Source: Leuctra nigra
Taxonomy: Eukaryota; Arthropoda; Insecta; Plecoptera; Leuctridae
Reading direction: 5' to 3'
Length of the DNA stretch: 64,000 nt
Assembly: GCA_934045905.1 (NCBI GenBank)
Contig: OW203768.1
Coordinates: 1,392,316-1,456,315 of the forward strand
Positions within the stretch are counted from its first letter, which is position 1. Each line of letters begins with the position of its first letter. The position numbers and the translations under genes are program-made. The notes under the pieces are model-generated. The model was not told where the DNA came from and did no database searches. It saw only the letters and a program-made list of their open reading frames with translations. Positions 33,628-48,600 of this stretch are shown here, piece after piece.

Positions 33628-36600
33628 CTATTTCTTTCTCCACTGTTTAGCTCGATAGTTTCCGTAAATCCTCGGCAAGAAGTAGTAAAATATTTCCACG
33701 AAGCTGAGCAGACTTGCCCCCATGAAGAGCCCCGCAGTTCCACCCATTGACACTGTGAATGACAAGGTGTGTGAATACGCGTGGAAAACGCTCAGTAGGC
33801 GTTGATGAGCAAGCAAGCGACTCACCGACTAGATCCAGCACACCGCGCACAACGTTGCGCTTTAACCGCACTGTTGGCAGGTAGTCCAGTCTCAACGTGA
33901 TGGATGTCTCACCAGACCGACTGCACAACAACAGTACATTAGGGACCCTGTCTCTAGTTGTAGCATGGATAAAACACGATGTAGCTACGATGTGTTGATT
34001 TCCACTCTATGATGGGGTTCATTAGGTAGGTGTACACTGCTAATGCTGCAGCACTGAATAATTTCGTCGATGTCGGAGGCCCCCTTTCTTTACAAGATTC
34101 TGGCTTTATCTGCCAGAATCTGCCAGAATCTGGCGGGTTTCCTTGCAATCTGGTGAAATGTAAGACGATCTCAGCCGGATGTGACAAGAATTTGACCTTG
34201 GTCTTTACGTAAGAACGAGGCGGCATTCTTTCTCAGCAGACATCAACGACAGACTTGCTGATCCCAAACAAAGAATTGTTTGTCAATGACATCCGAGGGG
34301 TAAGCTATTCCGGAAATCTGGTGTACACTAGCCTAGAAATCTTTGGAAATCTTGAAAATCTAGGAAAACTCTAGAAATCCTAGAAATCTTAAAAATCTTG
34401 GAATCTTAAGAAATCTTTTGATTTTGTAATATTTGGAAATCTTGTAAATCTTTTGAAATCTTTGGAAATCTTGGAAAATTTGGAACTCTTTGGAAAACTT
34501 GTGAAAACTTGGAAATCTTGGAAAATCTGCGGAAATCCCTGATAATCCTAGACATTTTCTGAAATCATTGATGTATTTGGAAAGCATTGAAATCTTTGAA
34601 ATCTTATGAAATCTTAGAATCTTCGGAAATCTTGGAAATCCAAAATCATGTGCACACCAAAACTTTTAGTCGCCAACCCCTCGATGACATCTAAATGATG
34701 ATCTCACCCCTTGCCGGCCTCATCGGGGGACTCGGCTTGTATCTGCACATCCACACAGCTCTGCGCGCAGCCGCAATACAGCCCCTTGCCTTGGCTCCAG
34801 GACGACTTCATCACGACGAACTGCGAGAACTTGGACTCCAGACACATGAGTCCTGTCAGGTTGCAGCTGCGGTCCACGCTGGCTGGAACACATCATATAG
34901 CAGACAGCAATACAGCCCCTTGCCTTGGCTCCAGGACGACTTCATCACGATGAACTGCGAGAACTTGGACTCCAGACACATGAGTCCTGTCAGGTTGCAG
35001 CTGCGGTCCACGCTGGCTGGAACACATCATATAGCACACAGCAATACAGCCCCTTGCCTTGGCTCCAGGACGACTAAATCACGATGAACTGCGAGAACTT
35101 GGACTCCAGACACATGAGTCCTGTCAGGTTGCAGCTGCGGTCCACGCTGGCTGGAACACATCATATAGCAGACAGCAATACAGCCCCTTGCCTTGGCTCC
35201 AGGACGACTTCATCACGATGAACTGCGAGAACTTGGACTCCCGACACATGAGTCCTGTCAGGTTGCAGCTGCGGTCCACGCTGGCTGGAACACATCATAT
35301 AGCAGACAGCAATACAGCCCCTTGCCTTGGCTCCAGGACGACTTCATCACGATGAACTGCGAGAACTTGGACTCCAGACACATGAGTCCGGTGAGGTTGC
35401 AGCTGCGGTCCACGCTGGCTGGAACACATCATATAGCAGACAGCAATACAGCCCCTTGCTTTGGCTCCAGGACGACTTCATCACGACGAACTGCGAGAAC
35501 TTGGACTCCAGGCACATGAGTCCGGTCAGGTTTCAGCTGCGGTCCACGCTGGCTGGAACACTTCATATAGCAGACAGCAATACAGCCCCTTGCCTTGGCT
35601 CCAGGACGACTTCATCACGATGAACTGCGAGAACTTGGACTCCAGACACATGAGTCCTGTCAGGTTGCAGCTGCGGTCCACGCTGGCTGGAACACATCAT
35701 ATAGCAGACAGCAATACAGCCCCTTGCCTTGGCTCCAGGACGACTTCATCACGATGAACTGCGAGAACTTGGACTACAGACACATGAGTCCTGTCAGGTT
35801 GCAGCTGCGGTCCACGCTGGCTGGAACACATCATATAGCAGACAGCAATACAGCCCCTTGCCTTGGCTCCAGGACGACTTCATCACGATGAACTGCGAGA
35901 ACTTGGACTCCAGGCACATGAGTCATGTGAGGTTGCAGCTGCGGTCCACGCTGGCTGGAACACATCATATAGCAAACAGCAATACAGCCCCTTGCCTTGG
36001 CTCCAGGACGACTTCATCACGATGAACTGCGAGAACTTGGACTCCAGGCACATGAGTCCTGTCAGGTTGCAGCTGCGGTCCACGCTGGCTGGAACACATC
36101 ATATAGCAGACAGCAATACAGCCCCTTGCCTTGGCTCCAGGACGACTTCATCACGATGAACTGCGAGAACTTGGACTCCAGACACATGAGTCCTGTCAGG
36201 TTGCAGCAGCGGTCCACGCTGGCTGGAACACATCATATAGCAGACAGCAGTACAGCCCCTTGCCTTGGCTCCAGGACGACTTCATCACGACGAACTGCGA
36301 GAACTTGGACTCCAGACACATGAGTCCTGTCAGGTTGCAGCTGCGGTCCACGCTGGCTGGAACACATCATATAGCAGACAGCAATACAGCCCCTTGCCTT
36401 GGCTCCAGGACGACTTCATCACGATGAACCAGTGGCGGCTATTTGGCTTTACAACAGGTGTTCAATTACATAGAAGGACGTAGAAGAAAGTACTCTAAGA
36501 GGAGAGCCCCCAGCAGATGCGGGGCCGGGGCGCATAACCCCGAATTTTTTTGTATCTTTAGTTTGAAATTGATGCATTTTTACGTCTTTTGGAGAGCAAA

Positions 36601-39600
36601 ATGATAAGACAAAATATTTAACTTCCTACTTCCTGGATTAGGGAGCACTTTTAAATAATTTTCTTGGATGATCAGGTGTGCAATTGTCACACCTTGCACA
36701 CTGTAATAGCCGCCACTGCGATGAACTGCGAGAACTTGGACTCCAGACACATGAGTCCTGTCAGGTTGCAGCTGCGGTCCACGCTGGCTGGAACACATCA
36801 TCTCATAGAAGGGTACAGGGAAAGAAAGATATGAGTCCATTTTTAGAAAATATGAGTCTAAGGTGTAATCTTGCAGTGATTCGTATGAGCTTTCAGAATA
36901 TACCCTCAGTTTCTAGAAAATATTGTCACAAAGTCTTGAAAACGCTATTGAAATATCGATCTGTATGGAAGATAGACAAGTTTCAACATAAAACTTCGAT
37001 TTAGTCCAATTTAGTCCAGTTTCATCCGAATGTGACTTATAGCCTTCTTTCCATGTACCCTTCATATGCTTCTACTTACTCCTTAGTTCTCTCAACCTGG
37101 GGCTGGATTCACAAAAAGTATTATCTGCTAATACGTATTATCTTTTGATTTAATACCAAAAACACCATGTTAAATGAAAGATAATACCAAATAGTAGTAC
37201 GAATTAAGAGATAATACTTTTTGTGAATCTGACCCCTGGAGTCTGGAGCCAATAATGATAACTATGCTAACTCAGGTGTTTATATACTAGGAAAACGCTC
37301 TGAGTAACGCGTTGATGAGCGAGCACGGATACGCGCAACACCTCGAACCGAAATTCTGTTTATCGAAAATGTCCCAATTCCTAAAATATTGGTCCCAATA
37401 ACCACGCAATGTTTTAACTTAAGTTGATCGATTAAACCTTTGGGATTGAACGATTCCTTGTTAATTTTCAAAAATCACAGGATCTCGTTTTAAGGGGGAG
37501 CAATCGATCGACATATACAAAAAAAAAATTATTCTTGAAATTAAAAGTTCTAAAAACGTTTTCCTACATTTCAACTATATTTAAGTACAACAGACTCATT
37601 AAATGTTCTGTAGTTTGCAACTCCAGTCCAACAATGAGTTTTCAATTTTATGTTATCAGAGGATGAACAAAACTTTAACATGGGAGGTATAGGAAAATCA
37701 TTTCGAATTTGGTATATAACTTTTAAAATAGCACACGTTGGTATTGTTTTCAATTTTTTTCCTGATAGTATGTCCATATGTCTACCATAAAAAAAGTTTT
37801 TTGCTCAAATCTATCGAGACAAAAAAAATAGATCTTCATTTTAGCCTAAAAATGACACGATTTTCTTATTCCGCCATAAGATAACATGGGGGAGACAAAT
37901 CAATTTATCTCAGAAACTGGACACGAGAAGTGTTTCATTTTTTCATGGATTGTGTATTGCATGATTATCAATGAGTCACCAAAATTTCAAGTAAATCGGA
38001 AACATTGAGGTTATGGTGGTTCTACCTTAAACGGTCATCAGTTTCATATACGTTTGAAAGTTTCTGCTCTAACAACCTTGAACTGAAGATTCGAAGATGC
38101 CGTGAAATGTGAAATTAGAGAAATATGACAGCCAACACGCAAAATATCCGTAAACTGTCAATAACTTTTGAATTTAAACACAGTTTAGTCTGAAAATTGT
38201 CAAAAATACTGATAATGTTGAACCCAATGACCATGCAAATTTTTAAGTTGATCGGTCATAGAGTTCTGGTTTAAATTTCAAAAAGCACATGAAGTATTTT
38301 TTTAATTTTTAACCAATGGGAGGATTTGGCTGAAAATTTGTAAAATAAGAGACAATGTTGGTCTTAATGACCATGCAAAATATAAGGTTGATCACATTTG
38401 TCGAAGACCATTTTCATTTTTCAGCCTATCAGGAGATGTTTATTTAAATTTTAACCAATCAATGGATTTCAAAAAAAATTTGGGTCAGCAAACAGAAAAG
38501 GTTGTCTCTACATGTGTGCAAAATTTCAGATCGATAGGTGAAACGGTGCGACTTCTATTGCTCCAGATAGCAGCCAAAAGTAAAAACAAAAAAAAAAAAA
38601 AAAAAAAAAAAACAGAGGTCCGTGTCAAAAGAGTCAAAAGGAGACGCTCGCTTCGCTCGCTCAAAAAGAATGGGTTTAAAAGCAAAATCTAATCCAGAGA
38701 TTGGCTGCTGACTCCAGACTTTCCGAGGCCTTCTTTGAACCAACTAAGCGCCGTGGTACGTTTGAAGGAATTAGGGCCGGTATAACCAAAGTTAATCTGA
38801 GCCGGATTAACTAAATATTGGACTAAATTGGCGGCACAGCCAATCAGATACCTCAAAATGAGTGAAACAATTGAATTTAATCCAAAAGTTAGTTAATCCA
38901 GCACAATTTAACTTTGGTTATTCCGGGCCTAAGGTACCTAAATAAAAGCTAAAAATGAATTAAATGGATTAAACTGTGTAAAATATTAAGTTACACAGGA
39001 GGTGAATACCTTTAAAAAAATCAGTGTACAATTTGAAAAAAATATAAAATAAATCACCTAACAACCAAAAAGTCTCCATGACCAAAAATCAACATGACCA
39101 AAATATCACGGCCGGGAATAAAATAAAACATCAACAAATAATTTAAATCAGGAGTCAGGACAAATAGAAGTAAGTATTGTGCGAAAATTGGAAAATCGAA
39201 AAAACTAAATAACCGAAAGGAAAATTTAAAATCATGTAAAAAAAATATAAAAAGCACAATCTTTGAAATATCATTAAAAATATCTAAACATATATCAAAA
39301 TGTAACCCCTTTGCGTGTGGCTCACTTGTGTCTAGCCTGGGCATGAGATGGCTGGTACAGTTACATGCGCTGATCTGCGCGCGCCGCCTACAGTCCGTCA
39401 GACAGCCGCCTGGCGAGTAGTATCTGAAGGACTCCAGGTCGCTCTCCTCGGGGAACCTGCACTGCCGCTGCGCCAGACTCACGTCCCGTAGCGCCGCGTC
39501 GTTCACCGTCGTCAACACCGTGAACTTCACCAGGTACGTGCGCCGCAGCTTCAATTCCATGGTCTCTCTGTATACAATTTGTACGTGATGTCATCTCATT

Positions 39601-42600
39601 GTTGCCGGCCGCCATCTTGATGGCACGCAGAATAGCTGTGATTCTCTGCTTTTTTGACGTTATTTTATAGTTAATGTGTACCTGGAAAACTGTATAGGCT
39701 CCGGAGATATCTTTAGTACGAAGAGGAATCACTCACATTACAAAAATACATCGATTTACTTCAATAAAGTTATAAATCTGACCCGTCAATGTGCCAACAA
39801 AATGTCCGTCCTCAGGTGGAAAATTCAATAATTTTGCATTGCGGATATAAAACAAAAAAAGTTTGTGTTTCCAAGTGCTGTGAAAAAGGATAAACAATTG
39901 AAATTGAAATTAAGTTACATACATTTATGGCGTTTTCGGCTGGCCACACTGGGTTTGCACTTGGTTTGAAATTAGCATTGAGTTTTGTATGGTGACGTCA
40001 CTTCAATGCAAACCCAGTGCAGCCCCGGTGTGGCCAACCAAAAACGCCATTACTCTTTTGGCCATAACAAACAACTAAAGCAAATATTTATATTCATACA
40101 AACGTGCCCCCATCATCCGCCATTATGTAGTACCATAATAGCCACCCTAGTGCATATTTTCTCGAATAAGACAAGTAGTTGGCAAAGCTGTTTCATGAGG
40201 TCACATAAGTAATGGTAACGCAAGGAGGTTTTATATACCTTTTCGTCTGTGCAGAACAAAATAGAAATAAAATGTTAATTTTACATTTGGTGGCAGAAGT
40301 AGGATTATTTTTAATTTCTGTTTTTACTAATTTGTCTGATGAAATTGATTGTACTCCAGCCATAAGCAAGTGTACATTTATTCAAAATGAAAATATGTAA
40401 ATATAGAAGCAATGATACTTAAAGGTGATACAAGCGCTCGGCCATTTTAGAAAATTGAGGGAAAAAAATTGTTTCATAAGTGGGTGTAACTTTGATAGGA
40501 TGTTAACATGATCAGTCTGATTTTATATTAGTAGCACTTTTTAATTTGTGCTTCTTGCATTGTTAATTAAGCACCAATTATTCAGCAAAACCGCTCAAAA
40601 CTAAGAAATTTCCGATACGATTGGAGACCAAACCCGTGAACTAATTGATCTGAAATTTTAATCATGATCAGATAAAAGAAAAACTTAGGGGGGGTCATTC
40701 TGGTAGCGGTTGCAAGTACTTGCAACCGGTTGTAAGTACTTGCTACCGGTTGTATAGTTGCAACCGGTAGCATCCTTATTCTGGAAGCGGTTTTAGCAGA
40801 AAAAATGGCGGCATATTGGTTGCAACTTTAAAACCAACTATTTGTGGTTTTAAGTGAGTTGCAACCAATACAAATGGCGTCGATATTAGTTGAAAGTAAG
40901 TGCTTTTCATTGCTTTAGTCATCAATTGTCGTATAAGATGAAAATATTCTCGTTAATAACATAGTGAGTTGAAAACATAATAATGTGGCTCTTTTAAATA
41001 ATCGCGGGCTTACGCGAGCAGCGACAAACAACGTCAAGGTCGAACAACTAAAGTGACAGCACGGCAACGCCCACCAGTTCTGCCAGAAAACATCATAACA
41101 ATATCGTTTACTTTTCGTATTATAATGACATCTTTGATGACATTGTGTTTGGCGTGTTTTGTGAGTGAGATGATGAAGATACTGTCACATTTCCTCGACT
41201 GAAATCCACGGACTGTACAGACGAAAATGAAAATGTCAAACGTTGCACTCGCTTCAACCGCCCATTAACCTCGAAAAAGACACAACGAAAATATAATGCC
41301 CTACCTGCAGACACAGTTTTTGCTAGTGGCGGCTTTCAGTGGCTAGTTGGAAGTAATTGTCATTTGTCACAATCATCTGCAAGTCGCATAATAACTGCAG
41401 TTGTCAATGCAATCTACGTAACAGATCAAGAGAGACTGGACACGAAGCAAGGATTCTCTACAGTGTAGCCAAGTTCCCTAATGTAGTTGGTGCAGTAGAT
41501 GTCACACAATGTCCACATCAGGAAACCCACCAAGAACCTAGAAACCACCCAGCGGAAAGCAAATTATCATCAACGTGCAGATCACGTGCAAATCGACATT
41601 GCGAGTCATCGATGTGCTCGGCGACTTCCCAGGATGTAATCACGACAAGCACATCTGATTCCTATGAAGCAACCTGCTAAAGTGTTGACCAGCGGCTTAA
41701 TCCCAGATGGCGTGCTCATCGGTGAGTCAATAAAAAATATTCACATATTTTCCATAGTCTGAATTTTAGCAGAAAGTAGTAGTACCTACCTAGTTAGTAG
41801 TAGGACTAGGAACACACATTCCATTCCAATGAATGTTTATTTTCACTGCAATGCAATGAAGTAGGTAAACCGAGGTACTAGAACCACTAGGTACTAGTAC
41901 TAAAATCTTAATTATATGCATCAATAAAGAAATGAGATAAAGTAAATAAAAAAAAAAGTACCTAGTTAAAATTTCCCAATTGAAATTATTGTCTGGTTAA
42001 AAATATAAAATAGGTACCTATTTCAACTTAATATGCAAAGAAACCCTAACGTATCTCACTAATAGCTAATGTGACATTATATTTGTTGCTCGACAGCGGG
42101 CAGTGGATGTTCCTTCAAACTGTGGCTGATGAATTCGATTGAACGACCCCAAAGTGAAGCGGAAGAGCGTTACAACTCGCAGCACTCCAAACATCGTTGA
42201 GCGCTGCATTGGACCGGACTGGCGATGCACTCTGCCACTCTCCTACAATGGCTTGCCAGATCTTCACGACTGTGTTCGTCCTCCACAACATGGCCTAGAC
42301 TTCGTCTTGAGTGACGTGGATGTCGACCGCACAGTGTTAGCGTTGAAAACTGCATTGAAAAACTGCCGGATGTTTGTGACTGAGGCCAAATATGTTTGTG
42401 GAATAATCGATGGCCTGGATTTAGAATGGACTTGTGAGTTTGTAGCCGGAAGAGTGTTTGATGGAGCTGTGGCTTGAGGCATGGATGAAGGATTTGGACC
42501 ATTTAGATGGTGAAGCACATTATTCTGGTGTTTAAAGAAAAATTGTTGATTAATTAAACATTCGCTTCATATTTTTGTTATGTAAAAAGGTTACTAGTTA

Positions 42601-45600
42601 GGGTATTACCAATGAATACAATAGACTATGTAAATTTAATTCTTAATTTATTGATGTCAATTGTATGGGAATTAAAAATTTCACTATTAAATACAATCCA
42701 AAAATAGTATTCTTTTTGAATTGGTCGATTGAGTGCAAACTGATTCTTCACGCATATCACACATAAAAATAATCAAAGTATTTACCTACAATTATACAAT
42801 TTAGGTACCTAGTATGATGTCACTGGATTGTTAAATATGATTGTTATCAATACTATACGCTTTTCAGCATCACTTCAGGCAATACCTAGGTATCGATGAA
42901 TGAAATGCAAATTGTTTCAGGATGGCCAAACGTTTTACATTGATAGTTAGCAACTGTATCAGGCTGAATATAACGCCTGTCCCTTATAGGTATTACCTAT
43001 TATTTTTTAGTTAAAAGTATTGCTGCCCTCATAAAATAATAAAATAATAAATATTGAAAAAATAAATTTTGAATGACTTGAATGGTACCCATCTTTAATT
43101 TTTCCAATCTTACAGCGATCTGATAATGTTGATAATGAAAATTGTCACAACTTTATTATTCACTGTCACATATTGATTGTCAATGCACCTCTTAAACGGA
43201 ACATTCGACGAGAAGTGTCGGGGGCCTCCGAACCTTCAACGCTCTCTTTTCCGATGGCCTTTTCGACCATTGTTTCCTCAGCGGCTGTTAATGGTTAATA
43301 ATTCGATGGGCCGTCTCTTGTGCAAGTCATGTTCAAGTAGTATGCTGAAGCTTCCTTTTTAGTTTGGCATTTCAAATCTTTGAACTTGCTCCTTATCTAA
43401 CAATAGAAAATTAAATGTAAGTGAAGTTTCATGTAATTTATAGGTAGAACAAGACCAATGAACAAGAGTTATCAATATTACAATGCATTTAGTACCAAAT
43501 TTTTATTAGGTGGTCAGGTCCTTTTCTAGCAGTACCGAGTAAAATCCTCGGCAATGCTGGTATGTACAACAATAGTAATTCCAACTTACCTCGGCTATAC
43601 TGATCGGTGGACATGGGACCGCGTTGACTTGATCAGCTCCATGGCTGCTTCTTATCATTTTGTATGAGTTCAGGCCCAAAATCTCCAAAAAGAGTTGCCT
43701 CTCTATTCATTGTTCACTTCACAAATTATCAATCACATCTCCAGTTGGCTATTTATTTTTAAAAGGTATCGCTTCTTTTTATTCTCTTTTTCAGACATTA
43801 TAGAGGCACTAATAATATTTTGATTATTTAATAAGGGACAATAAAATATAAATTACACTTGGTGGTAGGTAGGTAACTCTGATAATGTACACATAGGTTT
43901 AATATTTCAGCTAAAGAAATACCTTTTTATAGGTAATTACAAATGAATCCCATTTTCATTGAACATTTTTAAATACCTATCCGCAATGTTGAACCAGGAC
44001 TGTAACACGAGCAGAACATTCCATTATTTGAAATTTTACCCGCGAAATTTCAAAACGGAATATCTTTTGTACAAGTTATTTGGAAATTCCACTGCCGACT
44101 TGCAACCACACTAAAACCGCGTACAAGAATACCGATTCAAGAAAGTTGCAACCGGTTATAGCGTGGTTGCATCTTTTTGCAACCATGGTTGTAAAGTGAT
44201 ACTTGCAACCATTATTTGCAACCGCTACCAGAATGACCCCCAGGGTTATCACTTGGCTCATTTTTAAAATTAAATATCATACGGCACTCATTGAGACAAG
44301 AAAGTTTAAAATTTTTCACCATAATCAACTAAATATTACTAATTAACGAAGCAACAAAATAAAAACGTACCAAGTGATAACCCTAAGTTTGTCTTTCATC
44401 TAATCATAGTTAAAATGTCAAATCATTTCGTCAACCCATTTTGTCTCCAATCGCATTCAAAACAGTGCCTGCAACACGCGGCAGGATCGCTCGCGCTTGA
44501 AGCACCTTAAGGACACGTATGTAAACTCACGCTCTGGGCACGGAAGTGACAGTTGGTACTTCATACTGGGAGTGCCAGTAGACCTGCAACACAACATATC
44601 TTGTTACTCAAGCTGCTGTCAAACTGCAGTTCATTCTTATCTCAGTCATAATTGGGGCTGGGATGCTTAGGAATTATCCTGTTTTAGTTATTTGTTCAGA
44701 CGCGTCTAAAAATTATATATAATGTTTCCTGTGTTCCTGATTTCAAAAATATGCGTTTTATTTTGTCAGAAAAAGCCTTTTTCTCAATTTTTGATGAATT
44801 CAGTCCATTTCTTGCTATTTTAAGGTCTTTTTGTCATTTTTTTTACTTATTTGGGAAAATAATATGAAATGCTTGTTGCAAGTTACAACAATTTTATGAA
44901 TCTTGGTCTAGAGACCACAATTCGTAAAATTTCCATCCACATTTTGGATGCGCCATCAACAATTGACACATTCACACATTCATACAATCATTTTAAGTTT
45001 ATTTTAATATATTACTCCAAGTTCAACTCCTAAACCGATAAATTGAATAATAAACCGTAAATTATATCAATGACAATAAATACTGAAAAACAGATTGACA
45101 GCCGTTCTGACATGTATCACCAAGATGGCCGCGCAACAATGAGATGACGTCACGTGCAAACTATGAATTGACTCACATCGCCGGAGACTTTGAGTTTGAC
45201 CTGCAACTCGCCGGGACCTGTTGATCGGTTGGAGATCATGTCCAAGAAGTGCGGCCGATGGATGTCCTCCCTGTGTGAAAACAAAACAACATAGCGTGAC
45301 GTGATGATGGTAGCCATGTTTCTCAGGAGAGGCCAATCGAAACTTGGGGAGGGCACAAAAAAATATTCAAAACATTATTTCAGAATGTGAAAATTAATTT
45401 TCCACTAGCACAAAGTATAAGCAAGAAAACAAGGGGATATTTACATTAAAAGTGCAATTTCTTATATTGCACAAAATTTCTTAGTGATTTCTTTATATAG
45501 AGCTTTAATCTTTCACTTATAACATTTTGCTATGTTTTCTAAATTGTGTGGAAATTTCATAACTCTACCTTTAATAGTTTCGATATTGTGACCTCTCAAA

Positions 45601-48600
45601 CAAGGTCACCCGATATACGAGTGGACTCACTGCGTCTGCATGCTGTTGATGGAGTAGCACACGCCCAGTTCTGTCTCGAGCATCAGGAAGTATTCACAGC
45701 AGTCGAACTCCACGTTGTTCCATGTGCATGTCACGAACATGTTCCTGCACGGGCTGTGATGCTGGGACAAGATATACATGCAGTGAGACGGTACAGACCC
45801 TGTGGGGAATGGTTGCTTCATGCCAGAGCATGTCCTCTTAATGTAACAGCCACTGACTTCTAGGAAGCAGTGAAATTAAATATTGTTTTGTTTTAAGAGT
45901 TTTACATTATTGACATGTAATTTTTCTTTGTTGTGAAGTTTGTAGAGGTGTTGGATGGAAATTGTAAGGAACTGATTGTGATCTTTGAAATTATCAAAGT
46001 AAAATAAAATATTTTATCAAAATAAAAACAATTTTTGTTAATTATCTAACAAGAAAGAAAGCGTGGTTCAAGCGCTCGGCCGTGGGAGAAAGTTGAGAGT
46101 TAAAAATTGTTTCATATGGGTGTAACTTTGACAGGATGCTCACATGATCAGTCTTAATGTATATTAGTCGCGCCTTTTTATTTTTGCTTTGTGCCTTGTT
46201 AATTAGGCGCCGGTTATTCAATAAAACAACACTATACTTACTACGAAATTTCCGATACAAATTAACACCAAATCCGTTAACAAATTGATCTCAAATTTCC
46301 TATTTAAAATACCTATTTAACATACCTATTTAAAATTACTTTTTATAAGGCACCCAGCGAGACAAGAAAATAGCCACTTTTTCACAAAAAATTCACTTAC
46401 TAAGTTACGAAACAAAAAATTAAAAATGTACAAAGTGATAATCCTAAGTTCCATAAATGGCAGTTTGTAGCTTGATTCTTCATCTTCAAGGAAAATGAAG
46501 CTCAAAGAGGTTTACTCGACTTTATACAGTGGTGTTTTGACAACTTAAAATCCGTCAAAACGCATTAAATTCCCATGAAATTGTGTCTTTTTTGTAGATA
46601 CTGTTCTCTCGCGGTATAGACTCTCCATTAAATTAATTCGGATTAAACTGACCTTATAGAAAATGTATGACTTAGTGAATTATTGGAAACGTACAAGCTC
46701 AATGGGCTTCCACGCTGCCATTTGCTCTCACTACTCAGCGCTAGGGTGAATTGTTCTTTTTCCTTCCACGCATGCGTCTGTACAAAATGACAGCTAGATG
46801 ACAGATCACTTATAACTTCTTGTATTTGAAATGTAATGTCAGACTGTTGTGTTCGGAGTGAAGGTAATTGTTTTAAAATGTAATATATACTTATTAAATA
46901 AAGAAATAGTTTCAATTACTTACTTTTTATACTGGAAGATCACTTTATGTTAAATAACTTCTTTTGTTTATTCCGACAAAGTAGCAACCTGTCAACAATT
47001 ATTTGACTGTTGCCATAGCAACCAGGTGTGGTCGTCGGTGGCGCGCTCTATTCTAGCTTGGAGTTTGGAAGCCCATAACAATTTGAAATGCTTTACTGTG
47101 GGTGTAAGAATTATTGTGACAATGTCGTTGACAAAGCATGAGACTCACCTTCTTGGCGATGTTGTAGAAGTCGGTGACCGGACAGTTGGGGTTCTTGATC
47201 TCGCCCTTGTCGTCAATGCAGTTGGATCTGATGAATGCGGCTCCTTGTCTGAAGAACACCAGCTCCTGAGCGGCGATACGCGTGTTGTATTCCTCCGTCT
47301 TGAACTCCCTAGCAACAGAATCAACAGTTGGGGTTCTTGATCTCGCCCTTGTCGTCAATGCAGTTGGATCTGATGAATGCGGCTCCTTGTCTGAAGAACA
47401 CCAGCTCCTGAGCGGCGATACGCGTGTTGTATTCCTCCGTCTTGAACTCCCTAGCAACAGAATCAACAGTTGGGGTTCTTGATCTCGCCCTTGTCGTCAA
47501 TGCAGTTGGATCTGATGAACGCCGCTCCTTGTCTGAAGAACACCAGCTCCTGAGCGGCGATACGCGTGTTGTATTCCTCCGTCTTGAACTCCCTAGCAAC
47601 AGAATCAACAGTTGGGGTTCTTGATCTCGCCCTTGTCGTCAATGCAGTTGGATCTGATGAACGCGGCTCCTTGTCTGAAGAACACCAGCTCCTGAGCGGC
47701 GATACGCGTGTTGTTTTCCTCCGTCTTGAACTCCCTAGCAACAGTATCAAAAGTTGGGGTTCTTGATCTCGCCCTTGTCGTCAATGCAGTTGGATCTGAT
47801 GAACGCGGCTCCTTGTCTGAAGAACACCAGCTCCTGAGCGGCGATACGCGTGTTGTATTCCTCCGTCTTGAACTCCCTAGCAACAGAATCAACAGTTGGG
47901 GTTCTTGACCTCGCCCTTGTCGTCAATGCAGTTGGATCTGATGAACGCCGCTCCTTGTCTGAAGAACACCAGCTCCTGAGCGGCGATACGCGTGTTGTAT
48001 TCCTCCGTCTTGAACTCCCTAGCAACAGAATCAACAGTTGGGGTTCTTGATCTCGCCCTTGTCGTCAATGCAGTTGGATCTGATGAACGCCGCTCCTTGT
48101 CTGAAGAACACCAGCTCCTGAGCGGCGATACGCGTGTTGTATTCCTCCGTCTTGAACTCCCTAGCAACAGAATCAACAGTTGGGGTTCTTGATCTCGCCC
48201 TTGTCGTCAATGCAGTTGGATCTGATGAACGCCGCTCCTTGTCTGAAGAACACCAGCTCCTGAGCGGCGATACGCGTGTTGTATTCCTCCGTCTTGAACT
48301 CCCTAGCAACAGAATCAACAGTTGGGGTTCTTGATCTCGCCCTTGTCGTCAATGCAGTTGGATCTGATGAACGCCGCTCCTTGTCTGAAGAACACCAGCT
48401 CCTGAGCGGCGATACGCGTGTTGTATTCCTCCGTCTTGAACTCCCTAGCAACAGAATCAACAGTTGGGGTTCTTGATCTCGCCCTTGTCGTCAATGCAGT
48501 TGGATCTGATGAACGCCGCTCCTTGTCTGAAGAACACCAGCTCCTGAGCGGCGATACGCGTGTTGTATTCCTCCGTCTTGAACTCCCTAGCAACAGAATC

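Larger units (their letters stand above)
40423..44506. mobile_element. TTAA-flanked 529-bp element split by a Harbinger transposon
   Basis: TTAA lies at 40419-40422 and 44507-44510. Flanking halves match 26019-26547 (AGCGCTCGGCCATTTTAG; GGTTATCACTTGGCTCATTT). Subtracting the 3552-bp insert and 3-bp duplication leaves exactly 529 bp. Confidence 0.9.

Noticed and set aside
34711..36483. Overlapping ~98-codon plus-strand ORFs at 134-bp spacing
   Set aside because: Antisense shadows of the array over the channel exon.
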